Below are positions 25,261 to 32,321 of a DNA stretch of 64,000 bases, piece by piece. Source of the DNA: CADCWK01 sp964244115. GTDB taxonomy: Bacteria; Chloroflexota; Chloroflexia; Thermomicrobiales; UBA6265. The position numbers were made by a program, and so were the translations under genes. The DNA lies in assembly GCA_964244115.1 (NCBI GenBank), contig CAXTHM010000005.1, positions 1-64,000 of the forward strand, in the 5' to 3' direction. Every line of letters begins with the position of its first letter. The stretch's first letter is position 1. The notes under the pieces are model-generated. The model was given only the letters and a program-made list of their open reading frames with translations. It had not been told where the DNA came from and did not search any database.

Positions 25261-26496
25261 CTACTTCACAAACACGCCCATGACGTAGAGGACCAGCATC
25301 CCGGCGGCGAGGCCGGAGAAGGCGGTCAGCGGCATGCGCTGCTCGGCTTTCTCCTCGCTCCGCCAGACCAGCCCGCGGCTGATCGAGAAGGCCACCTGGA
25401 AGACGGCGCCGGCGCCGACCGCCAGGAACAGCACCGCCGGGGCCGACGAGGTCGTCAGGCCGCCGACCCAGGTCCCGACGATGGCCGGGGCGCCGCCGAT
25501 CACGGCCAGGACGGCGAGGCGCTGGAGCGTCGGGCGCTGCCGGGCCAGCGGGACGACGATGCCCATGCCCTCGGTGATGTTCTGGATGATGAAGCCGACG
25601 ACGAGGAACGTCCCGAGGGCGGCCGCGCCGACCGCGAACGAGGCGCCGATCGCCAGCCCCTCGCCGAGGTTGTGGAGCCCGATCCCGATCGCGATCATCG
25701 TCGCGAAGCCGAGCTGTCGCGCTTCCGGCGTCGCGGCCGACTGCTGCCGCTGGCCGATCGCCTGGAGCAGTGCGAACGTCAGCGCGATCCCGATCCCGAC
25801 GATGCCCAGCCCCTGGAGCGGCGCGGCCAGCAGACCGGCCTGCTCGACCGCCTCGGCCGTCGCGTCGATCCCGAGGAAGATCAGCAGCCCAACCGTCGCG
25901 GCCATCAGGAAGCGGGTCCAGCGCCGGCTCAGCCGTCGCAGGACCGGCAGCCACAACATCCCGAGGATGACCGGGATGATCCCGACGTAGACGCCGACCA
26001 GCGCCAGGCTCCAGAGCGTCGAGCCGCCGGTCGTCTTCGTCGCCGACGCCGCGTCGATCGAGGCGTCGAGCAGGACGGAGTTCGAGGTCAGCAGGGCGAT
26101 CGCGTAGGCGTCGCCCTCGACCCACGGGTAGGTCATCGTGATCGTCGCCGAGCCCAGCCGCGGAATCGGGTCCTGGCTGATGGTGAACGGCCAGATCGCG
26201 TCGTCGATGTTGATCTGGGCGATGTCGAGTGGCTCCTGGCTGGTGTTGCGCAGGTGGAGCTCGATCTGGTTGGGCGTCAGGACCGTCCGGTCGAACTGGA
26301 CGGTCTCGATCGGCACCGCCGGGGCGACGTTCAGCCCGGCGCCGTCGGTGGCGAGGAACGTCGCGATCACCGCGACCAGCAGGACCAGCGGCGCCAGCGT
26401 CAGCAGGATGACCCGGCCGCGCGACGGCGCCGGTGCCCCGGAGGACGTCGATGGGGAGGACGGAGACAGGGTCGTCAGCGTGTCAGCCATGCTCAC
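25261..26496 (-). CDS. ZIP-family metal transporter with extracytoplasmic N-terminal domain
   Basis: A 411-residue membrane protein. A first helix (about residues 28-48) is followed by a ~110-residue beta-rich extracytoplasmic domain that ordinary bacterial ZIP proteins lack. The eight-helix ZIP core comes next. Metal-site signatures are H-N-L-G-E-G-L-A-I-G (about residue 275) and Q-N-I-T-E-G-M-G-I (about 306), the latter with Gln in place of the usual His. Transport of a divalent metal (Zn, Fe or Mn) is inferred from the family. Its ATG overlaps the stop of the multicopper oxidase gene by four bases, so the two form an operon. The DtxR-like box ahead of that operon suggests iron or manganese control. 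Confidence 0.85.
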   Translation of the reverse strand: MSMADTLTTLSPSSPSTSSGAPAPSRGRVILLTLAPLVLLVAVIATFLATDGAGLNVAPAVPIETVQFDRTVLTPNQIELHLRNTSQEPLDIAQINIDDAIWPFTISQDPIPRLGSATITMTYPWVEGDAYAIALLTSNSVLLDASIDAASATKTTGGSTLWSLALVGVYVGIIPVILGMLWLPVLRRLSRRWTRFLMAATVGLLIFLGIDATAEAVEQAGLLAAPLQGLGIVGIGIALTFALLQAIGQRQQSAATPEARQLGFATMIAIGIGLHNLGEGLAIGASFAVGAAALGTFLVVGFIIQNITEGMGIVVPLARQRPTLQRLAVLAVIGGAPAIVGTWVGGLTTSSAPAVLFLAVGAGAVFQVAFSISRGLVWRSEEKAEQRMPLTAFSGLAAGMLVLYVMGVFVK

Positions 26497-27596
26497 TCCT
26501 CCTCGACCACGAAGACGCCGGTCCAGCCGAGTTCCGCGAACTCGGTCTTGTGGGCGTGGAACATGTAGCGCCCGGGGTACTTGTAGGTGAACTCGAGGAT
26601 GCCGCGCTGCCCCTGCATCTGGGTGATGGTGTCGGTGAACTCCGACGGGGTCCGCATCGTGCCGGTCGGGTAGTAATGGAAGAAGTTGGCATGGAGGTGG
26701 AAGGAGTTGATCGGGTCGTATTCAAGGATGTTGACGAGGAAGATCCGGACCGACTCGCCGACCCGGAGCCGGATCGGGTACTTGTCGTGGTCGTAATGGA
26801 ACGGGATCCCGTTGACGGCGTAGAACTCATTCGCCTCGGCGTCGAAATCGACGTTGTAGCCGTGGGTGACCATGACGAACTCGTGGTCGACCGGCGCCCA
26901 GGGCTCCTTGGGGTCGATGATGAAGACGCCGTAGAGCCCGCGGGAGATGTGGGCGGCGAGCGGCGCGGTGTGGCAGTGGTAGAGGTGGAGACCGAACGGC
27001 TCGGCGTCGAACTCGTAGGTGAACGAGCCACCGGGCTGGACCATCCCGGACGCCTCGTCGAAGACGCCGTCCATCGCGCCGGGGTGGATGCCGTGGAAGT
27101 GCATGCTGTGCGGGTGGTCGCCGGCGTTGACGAAGGTCACTCGGACGTGGTCGCCCTCGGTGACGCGGATCGTCGGGCCGGGGATGCGGCCGTTGTACGT
27201 CCAGGCCGGGAACGTGAGGCCGGGCACGATCTCGATGTCCTTGTTGTAGGCCGTGATCAGGTACTCGCGCTGCGTCTGCCCGTTCGGGAGCGTCGTGACG
27301 GTGCCGCCGTCGAAGTCGGTCAGCGTGTCGGTCGGGTTGAAGCCGTTGGCGACGTGGTCGACGTCGCCGACGACGGTCGGCATCCCGAGCGGGTGCCCGC
27401 CGGGCGACGCCTCGTGGTCCATCCCGGCCATCGGCGGCATCTCCGGCGTCGGGTCATCCTGCGCCGACGATCGCAACCGGACGTCGGCGATGGCTAGTGC
27501 GCCACCGACGGACGTGCCCAGCAGATGCCGGCGATCGATCCTCCGGATCCATCCCGATCCGAGCGGTGAATCGGTCGCGTTGTCGTTCCGGGTCAC
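26493..27596 (-). CDS. Exported two-domain multicopper oxidase
   Basis: A 367-residue protein with a twin-arginine-like leader (R-R-I-D-R-R-H-L-L-G). It has four copper-type clusters: H-S-M-H-F-H-G-I-H, L-Y-H-C-H-T-A-P-L, H-L-H-A-N-F-F-H and M-F-H-A-H-K-T-E-F. The Cys-His of type 1 copper sits in the first domain (H-C-H), while the C-terminal cluster has H-A-H without cysteine. This fits the two-domain laccase/nitrite-reductase-like class. A Met/His-rich stretch (M-P-P-M-A-G-M-D-H) follows the leader and may bind metal. With ZIP downstream and a DtxR/IdeR-like box upstream, oxidation of iron or manganese is the leading inference. Confidence 0.85.
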   Translation of the reverse strand: MTRNDNATDSPLGSGWIRRIDRRHLLGTSVGGALAIADVRLRSSAQDDPTPEMPPMAGMDHEASPGGHPLGMPTVVGDVDHVANGFNPTDTLTDFDGGTVTTLPNGQTQREYLITAYNKDIEIVPGLTFPAWTYNGRIPGPTIRVTEGDHVRVTFVNAGDHPHSMHFHGIHPGAMDGVFDEASGMVQPGGSFTYEFDAEPFGLHLYHCHTAPLAAHISRGLYGVFIIDPKEPWAPVDHEFVMVTHGYNVDFDAEANEFYAVNGIPFHYDHDKYPIRLRVGESVRIFLVNILEYDPINSFHLHANFFHYYPTGTMRTPSEFTDTITQMQGQRGILEFTYKYPGRYMFHAHKTEFAELGWTGVFVVEEE

Positions 27597-27701
27597 CCGT
27601 GATCCTTCCCATTGGGACAGGGCTTCGCCAGGTCCGGCGGAGGCTGTCCGCCGACCAGATCACCATGCCCACGCCATCGATAGTCGATATCATTCTTAGA
27701 T

Positions 27702-27720
27702 TTAGCTTAGGCTATTTCGT
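27702..27720 (-). promoter_or_regulatory. DtxR/IdeR-type box upstream of the oxidase-ZIP operon
   Basis: On the minus strand the site reads ACGAAATAGCCTAAGCTAA. Its right part, TAGCCTAAGCTAA, matches TAGCCTAACCTAA of the established DtxR/IdeR consensus at 12 of 13 positions. It lies about 105 bp upstream of the oxidase start, in an AT-rich promoter-like island. Confidence 0.6.
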
Positions 27721-27806
27721 CTAATCTGTCGAGGTCTCCGCGCTTCCACGTTGGGTGTCATGGGATGTGCGGGGGAGCGGAGCAGCACTCTCCGCGGCTC
27801 ATGTCG

Positions 27807-27846
27807 CGCAGCGCTGCTCACGCCATAAGCGGGGAGCAGCGCTGCG
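27807..27846. repeat. 13-bp inverted repeat
   Basis: CGCAGCGCTGCTC (27807-27819) pairs perfectly with GAGCAGCGCTGCG (27834-27846) around a 14-base loop. Its function is unknown. Confidence 0.65.
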
Positions 27847-27961
27847 GATACTGGACCAGGCACTGCTCACGAAGGCCACTATGGGAGCCGACCCGATCGA
27901 GCCGACCGTCGTCGATCAGCGTCGGCAGCATGATGACGACCGGTCAGACCCACCGACGAAG

Positions 27962-28009
27962 ACCGGTCGACGACGGCCACCGCTCCAACGGTGGCCGTCG
28001 TCGACCGGT
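27962..28009. terminator. 21-bp perfect hairpin
   Basis: 27962-27982 pairs with 27989-28009 around CTCCAA. It lies downstream of the nitroreductase-like gene, beyond its repeat, and may end that transcript. Confidence 0.6.
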
Positions 28010-28072
28010 TTCCTGGAACGACAGCGGTCAGGCGGGTTGCGCGATCTCGATGGACGGGGCTGCGCCTAACCT

Positions 28073-28160
28073 CCGGCGCCTGCGGAGCCGCAGCGCAGCG
28101 AGAGCCGCATGGGGCAGGCGAGGGATCGGACTCACCCCAGGCCGTGGGAGGGGACTGCCC
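28073..28160 (+). repeat. Repeat family B, copy 2
   Basis: The invariant core GAGCCGCAGCGCAGCGAGAG is at 28085-28104. The flanks resemble the copies at 14234 and 32214 but are shorter. Confidence 0.75.
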
Positions 28161-28240
28161 CGCTATCCGAGCGACGCGAACGCGCCCCCTCTCCCGGCGC
28201 GATGGCCGGGTCGGGGCATGGGACGAGGAATGACTGGGAC

Positions 28241-28702
28241 CTAATCAGCCACACGCTCCAGGATGACGAGCGGGATGTCGCGGTCGGTCGCGTTGAGGTA
28301 GTCGTTGTAGAAGGGGAAGGCGTCGCCCATCAGCGGCCAGAGCGCCTGCTTCTCGGCACTGTCGGCGGTGCGGGCAGTGGCCGGGAAGCGGTCGCCGCGA
28401 ATCTGGACGGTCACGTTCCGGTCGGCCTCGAGGTTGAGATACCACTTCGGGTGCGTGTCCGAGCCGGCGTAGGAGCCGATGATGATGTACCGGCCACCCT
28501 GCTCGGCGAAGTAGAGCGGGGAGACGATGGGCCGGCCCGAGCACCGGCCCGTCGTGGTCAGGAGCAGGGTCGGCGCCTTGTGGCGGTTGTCGTCGTAGCC
28601 CTCGGCCCCGTCCGTGGCGAGGTAGCGAGCGACGTGCTCGCCGGAACTGCGGCGGTAGGACTCGTCGCGGCGCTGGGCGATCTCGGGGGTATCCTGGGGC
28701 AT
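28241..28702 (-). CDS. Deazaflavin-dependent nitroreductase family protein (DUF385)
   Basis: A 153-residue split-barrel protein. The phrases L-L-L-T-T-T-G-R-x-S-G-R-P, P-L-Y-F, Y-I-I-I-G-S-Y-A-G-S-D, H-P-K-W-Y-L-N-L and V-T-V-Q are the standard backbone of the F420-binding Ddn/DUF385 family. Redox chemistry with F420H2 or flavin is inferred; F420 use would suit Actinobacteria or Chloroflexota. The ATG at 28702 has GAGGAG upstream and removes an Arg-rich leader. The gene is monocistronic. Confidence 0.9.
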   Translation of the reverse strand: MPQDTPEIAQRRDESYRRSSGEHVARYLATDGAEGYDDNRHKAPTLLLTTTGRCSGRPIVSPLYFAEQGGRYIIIGSYAGSDTHPKWYLNLEADRNVTVQIRGDRFPATARTADSAEKQALWPLMGDAFPFYNDYLNATDRDIPLVILERVAD

Positions 28703-28938
28703 GGCTCGTCTCCTCGGTTGGAAGATGCGGACACTCGTGAATGGACGGTAGTGTCGCACCGGCGGGGGCGGGACGGACTGCCCGACTCCCGCGGCCCGTC
28801 GTGTCTTGGTCCGTCCGATGACCCGTCCGTCCAGGCAGTTGCCCGCCCCGGACGAGCGCCCGATACCGCCCGCCGAACGGTAACCAGCGAGCCGAACGCC
28901 GCCGATGCACCCGGCGATCGCCTCCGGACGAGCCAGCG

Positions 28939-29205
28939 ATGGCCGAGACCTGTCCCCATCTCGATCAGATCCGCGACGTCAAGCCATCCTCCTGGGGCTG
29001 CGAGGAGTGCATCGCGCTGGGGGACACCTGGGTCCACCTGCGGGAATGCCTGATCTGCGGCCAGGTCGGCTGCTGCGACTCCTCGAAGAACAGGCACGCC
29101 ACGAAACACGTCCAGGCGACCGGGCACCCGATCGTGACGTCATTCGAGAGGGGTGAGGACTGGCTCTGGTGCTCCATCGACGAGATAACGATGCAGCCCG
29201 GCTGA
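28939..29205 (+). CDS. UBP-type zinc finger protein
   Basis: An 88-residue protein that is almost entirely a zf-UBP domain: C-P-H near residue 5, C-x-x-C in G-C-E-E-C near 22, C-L-I-C-G and C-C-D near 38-46, and H-A-T-K-H-V-Q-A-T-G-H-P-I. The Cys/His set is complete. Bacterial stand-alone UBP fingers are common in high-GC genomes; their role is unknown and they have no ubiquitin partner. It is followed closely by a DUF1697 remnant. Confidence 0.9.
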   Translation: MAETCPHLDQIRDVKPSSWGCEECIALGDTWVHLRECLICGQVGCCDSSKNRHATKHVQATGHPIVTSFERGEDWLWCSIDEITMQPG

Positions 29206-29236
29206 CGCGCCCCGCCCGGACCCCGACGGGCCGACG

Positions 29237-29335
29237 ATGACGACCCATCTGGCGCTGCTCCGCGGGATCAACCTCGGCCCTCAGAACAAGGTCCCGAAGC
29301 AGACGCTGCTCGACGTCTTCGAGGCGGCCGGTTGA
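29237..29335 (+). pseudogene. N-terminal remnant of a DUF1697 protein
   Basis: A 32-codon frame reads M-T-T-H-L-A-L-L-R-G-I-N-L-G and then K-V-P-K-Q-T-L-L-D-V-F-E-A-A-G before a stop. This is the exact opening pattern of DUF1697 proteins (about 180 residues), so only the first strand-helix unit survives. No continuation was seen in other frames downstream. Confidence 0.65.
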
Positions 29336-29384
29336 CACGCCGATAGCGCTACGTCACGCTTGGTGGGAACGAGGAGTCCACCCG

Positions 29385-29759
29385 ATGGCGACGACTGTCC
29401 GACCCACGACACAGCGGTCATGGCGGGTCCCGGTCCGGGAGCCGGTCACCGCGCCGCGCCGCGGACGGCACATCGTGTCCCACAGCCGCCGCCGTCCCCG
29501 GCCCGTGTGGCTCCGGCTCCGGCTCGAACAGCTTCCCTGGCACATGCCCCCGGCCCCCTACACGTTGACGGCGCTGGAATCTGCCGAGATGTTCGACCGG
29601 GACGCGCACCGTGACCTGGGCATCTCGGGGCGAGCGTTCCTGGACCGCTGGCAGACGGGCTTCTACGACGACGCATCCGATCTCGATCAGCATGGGCGAG
29701 CGGTCCTTCGTCTCGCGCGGTCGATCGATTACATCCGCCCCGACGACCTGCCGGTCTGA
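29385..29759 (+). CDS. Small unknown protein, first of a gene pair
   Basis: A 124-residue protein with a GAGGAG site eight bases before the ATG. The first ~50 residues are Arg/Pro-rich. The last 60 contain A-E-M-F-D-R-D-A-H-R-D-L-G-I-S-G-R-A-F-L-D-R-W-Q-T-G and a helix with V-L-R-L-A-R-S-I. That pattern recalls small antitoxin-like or linker proteins of Actinobacteria in which a G-x-S-x-x-x-F-L-x-R-W motif is followed by acidic residues, but I cannot name a family. It ends three bases before the next gene, so the two are co-expressed. Confidence 0.5.
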   Translation: MATTVRPTTQRSWRVPVREPVTAPRRGRHIVSHSRRRPRPVWLRLRLEQLPWHMPPAPYTLTALESAEMFDRDAHRDLGISGRAFLDRWQTGFYDDASDLDQHGRAVLRLARSIDYIRPDDLPV

Positions 29760-29762
29760 TCG

Positions 29763-30395
29763 ATGCCGCAACGCACCGATGTCGACCGGGTTGGTAGCGC
29801 CTTCCTTGCGAGCCTCTCGGCTCCACTGGCGTGCGTCACCAGGGCGCACGTCATACGCCGGGAGAAGCTGACCAGGATTGAGCCCGGGTCCACGGCGTCA
29901 CGCCCTGTCAGCCGCGCCCCACATCGGGAAGGTGAGGAGTGGACGGCGCAGCTCCGGTTCCCCGGCTCGCTCAGGGCCAGAGACGGCGGCCCGCTGGGGC
30001 TCAGCCTGGATCTTCAACATGGCTACCGAGTCGTCAGGAGTCGGGATGACATTGGGGAGTTGGTCTCCAGCCGACGCTCATCGGTCCTGACCGACTGGCG
30101 CATCGAGACGACCTTTTACGAGTACCGGATCCTTGGCCGGATGGAAACCGAGCTGCTCGTCTTCCACCATCACCCCGGACCAGGGCATCTCGGCCCCGAT
30201 CATCCGCACGTCCACGTCTCGGCAACCGTCATCGACCGGGCGCCCAACGGCGACGCGATCCCGTACGCCCTCGACAAGCGCCATGTCGCGACCGGGACTG
30301 TCACCCGCGTGTCCGTCGTCCGGATGCTGATCGAGGAGTTCGGCGCCGAAGGCCGCGGCGACTGGCAGCGCATCCTCGCCGCGGTTGACGCGTAG
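29763..30395 (+). CDS. Unknown protein, second of a gene pair
   Basis: A 210-residue protein immediately downstream of the 124-codon gene and probably translationally coupled. Visible landmarks are a basic N-terminus, L-T-D-W-R-I-E-T-T-F-Y-E-Y near residue 119, a histidine-rich strand H-H-H-P-G-P-G-H-L-G-P-D-H-P-H-V-H, and a helical C-terminus with I-E-E-F-G. The clustered histidines could bind metal. With the small upstream partner this may be a toxin/antitoxin-like pair, which is speculation from layout. It is convergent with the Nudix gene. Confidence 0.5.
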   Translation: MPQRTDVDRVGSAFLASLSAPLACVTRAHVIRREKLTRIEPGSTASRPVSRAPHREGEEWTAQLRFPGSLRARDGGPLGLSLDLQHGYRVVRSRDDIGELVSSRRSSVLTDWRIETTFYEYRILGRMETELLVFHHHPGPGHLGPDHPHVHVSATVIDRAPNGDAIPYALDKRHVATGTVTRVSVVRMLIEEFGAEGRGDWQRILAAVDA

Positions 30396-30414
30396 TCGGC
30401 ATGACCCGACATGC

Positions 30415-31071
30415 TCAGTCCCGGAACAGGAGCAGGGCGGCGTCCTCAAGCAGGATGATCGCCCTGGCGTCGGCGATCTCGCCAGTCTCGACCATCGCCA
30501 GCGCCCGGTCGATCGGCAGCTCGATCACCTCGATCACCTCAATGTCCTCGCTCTCCGACGCGATCCCGCCGCCCGGCCGGACGAGGTCAGCGGGCGAGTA
30601 GGCGCCGACGAAGACGTGCAGCTTCTCGGTCACGGAGCTGGGGCTCATGAAGGCCTCGAAGACCTTCCGGACAGCGCGGACGCGGTAGCCCGTCTCCTCC
30701 TCGGCCTCGGTCCGGATCCGATCCTCGGGGCTGGCATCGTCCAGCAGCCCGGCCGCGGCCTCGATCAGCATCCCGGCGTGGCCGTTCGCGAAGGCTGGGT
30801 AGCGGAACTGCCGGGTCAGGACGACCGTGCGCCGCTCCGGGTCGTAGAGCAGGATCGTGGCGCCATTGCCCCGGTCGTAGGCCTCGCGCGACTGCCGCTG
30901 CCACGTCCCGTCGCGCCGCCGCAGGTCGAACGTCGCCTTCCGGAGCGTGTACCAGTCGTCGGACAGCACCTCGATGGCGAGGATGCGGACCCGGTCGGTG
31001 GTCGATAGTGTCTCTGTTGCGGAATCGTGGGCGGGATCGTGTCCCGGATCTGATGTCGTCATGGGCGGCAT
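30415..31071 (-). CDS. nudK: Nudix hydrolase, NudK-like (GDP-mannose pyrophosphatase family)
   Basis: A 218-residue Nudix enzyme. It closely follows the E. coli NudK pattern: Y-D-R-G-N-G-A-T-I-L-L-Y, then R-Q-F-R-Y-P, then the Nudix box G-L-L-D-D-A-S-P-E-D-R-I-R-T-E-A-E-E-E-T around residues 105-126, then F-E-A-F-M-S-P-S-S-V-T-E-K, and a C-terminal E-I-A-D-A-R-A. NudK hydrolyses GDP-mannose and related sugar nucleotides. The N-terminus has about 27 extra residues; ATG 31062 is an alternative start to 31071. It lies six bases after the stop of the beta-propeller gene upstream, so the two probably share a transcript. Confidence 0.85.
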   Translation of the reverse strand: MPPMTTSDPGHDPAHDSATETLSTTDRVRILAIEVLSDDWYTLRKATFDLRRRDGTWQRQSREAYDRGNGATILLYDPERRTVVLTRQFRYPAFANGHAGMLIEAAAGLLDDASPEDRIRTEAEEETGYRVRAVRKVFEAFMSPSSVTEKLHVFVGAYSPADLVRPGGGIASESEDIEVIEVIELPIDRALAMVETGEIADARAIILLEDAALLLFRD

Positions 31072-31077
31072 TCTAGA

Positions 31078-32100
31078 TCAGATCGACCAGGAGAGATACC
31101 AGACGGTCTCGTGGTCGGGGATCGGCAGGAACCGGATCGCGCCGCCGTCGGTCCCGGCCAGGTAGATCCCAGCCTGTGGTCCGTCCTCGCTGACGAAGGC
31201 GATCCGCTCCCCGTCCGGCGACCAGACCGGGTTGCTGGCATCGCCAATCTGCCGCAGCGCGGTCACGATGCCGGTCGACAGGTCGTAGATCTCGACGTAG
31301 CGCCCGCCGGGGTCGCCGACCTGATAGATCAGCCGCGTGCCGTCCCGGGTGATGTTCGGCGCGTCCTCGTTCAGGGTGGTGGCGGCGATCGCCTGGGTCG
31401 AGCCATCGAGCAGCATGACGTCGGTCTCGCCGTTGCTCCGGACGACGTAGGCCATCGCGCCGTCGTCGGAGAAGCTCGGGAAGCTGGTCCACGGGTCGGT
31501 GTAGGAGGTCGGGCTGCCGCCGTCGAGCGGTTGCCGGATCATCCAGGCGACCCCGACGGACTGGTCGGCCAGCGTCACGATCAGGTCGTCGCCGCCCGGC
31601 AGCCAGGCGACGTAGGAGACCTCGCCCTGCCCGGACCATCCCGTCACCTGCCGCTGCCCGGAGCCGTCGCGACCCATCACCCACGCCTGCGGCGTCCCGG
31701 TCTGGTCGGAGATGTAGGCGATCCGCGCCCCGTCCGGCGACCACGCCGCCGCCCACTCGTCGCCGGGCTCTGACGTCAGCTGGCTGCTCGCGGCCGACTC
31801 GACGTCGGTGGTGTAGATGTCCCACTGCCCACCGGCCTTGAGCCCGTAGGCGATCAGCCCACCGGATGCGTGGGCCGTGGACGCCTCCTCGTCGTCGCTG
31901 TCCCCACTGCCGGAGAGCGAGTAGACATCGCCCGACGGGCTCGGTGAGGCATCGTCGTCCCCCTCCGGCTCGTCGCCGTGCGGCGCCCCGAAGAGGACGG
32001 GCGGAACGGCGAACGTACCTCCCCAGTGCCAATACGAACCCGGCACGGCAAGGGACGAGAGCGCGATCAGGATACTGAAGGCAAGTGCGCTCGGCTTCAT
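31078..32100 (-). CDS. Secreted TolB-like beta-propeller protein
   Basis: A 340-residue protein with an N-terminal signal segment (residues 1-19) and an acidic linker (D-E-P-E-G-D-D-D-A). A propeller follows, built of PD40/TolB-type repeats: A-W-S-P-D-G-A-R-I-A-Y-I-S, S-F-S-D-D-G-A-M-A-Y-V-V, N-I-T-R-D-G-T-R-L-I-Y, V-W-S-P-D-G-E-R-I-A-F-V-S. Such propellers mediate protein contacts outside the membrane. Without Tol-Pal in a monoderm-like cell, a TolB transport role is unlikely, and a surface sensor or scaffold is inferred. The Nudix gene follows on the same strand. Confidence 0.8.
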   Translation of the reverse strand: MKPSALAFSILIALSSLAVPGSYWHWGGTFAVPPVLFGAPHGDEPEGDDDASPSPSGDVYSLSGSGDSDDEEASTAHASGGLIAYGLKAGGQWDIYTTDVESAASSQLTSEPGDEWAAAWSPDGARIAYISDQTGTPQAWVMGRDGSGQRQVTGWSGQGEVSYVAWLPGGDDLIVTLADQSVGVAWMIRQPLDGGSPTSYTDPWTSFPSFSDDGAMAYVVRSNGETDVMLLDGSTQAIAATTLNEDAPNITRDGTRLIYQVGDPGGRYVEIYDLSTGIVTALRQIGDASNPVWSPDGERIAFVSEDGPQAGIYLAGTDGGAIRFLPIPDHETVWYLSWSI

Positions 32101-32213
32101 GGGAACTCCGTCACCGTGATCTGCTCATCGAAAACGCTGCGACAGGAAAGATCACGTTCGAGGCTTTATAGCGGGCTTCAGATGGATTGCCTGCCCCAAA
32201 TGTCGTGGAGCGG

Positions 32214-32317
32214 CTCCCCTCTCTGGGCACCTACGAGCCGCAGCGCAGCGAGAGTCGCTTCCGGCAGGTGAGGGAGCGGGTTCACCCCGGCTGGGGGAGA
32301 GGTCTGCTCCGCCACCA
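32214..32317 (+). repeat. Repeat family B, copy 3
   Basis: The core GAGCCGCAGCGCAGCGAGAG at 32235-32254 is flanked by CTCTGGGCACCT and ends in GAGAGGTCTGCTCCGCCACC, the same ends as copy 1. It abuts the stop codon of the minus-strand gene at 32322. Confidence 0.8.
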
Positions 32318-32321
32318 CCCG

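Larger units (their letters stand above)
27597..28240. other. Promoter island, two hairpins and repeat B
   Basis: This 640-bp region holds, in order, the AT-rich promoter of the oxidase operon (to about 27730), a 13-bp hairpin (27807-27846), a 21-bp hairpin (27962-28009) and a family B repeat (28073-28160). No gene is supported. Confidence 0.65.

Noticed and set aside
27755..28233. Several plus-strand frames over the hairpin/repeat region
   Set aside because: They translate hairpins and a family B repeat; no start signals.
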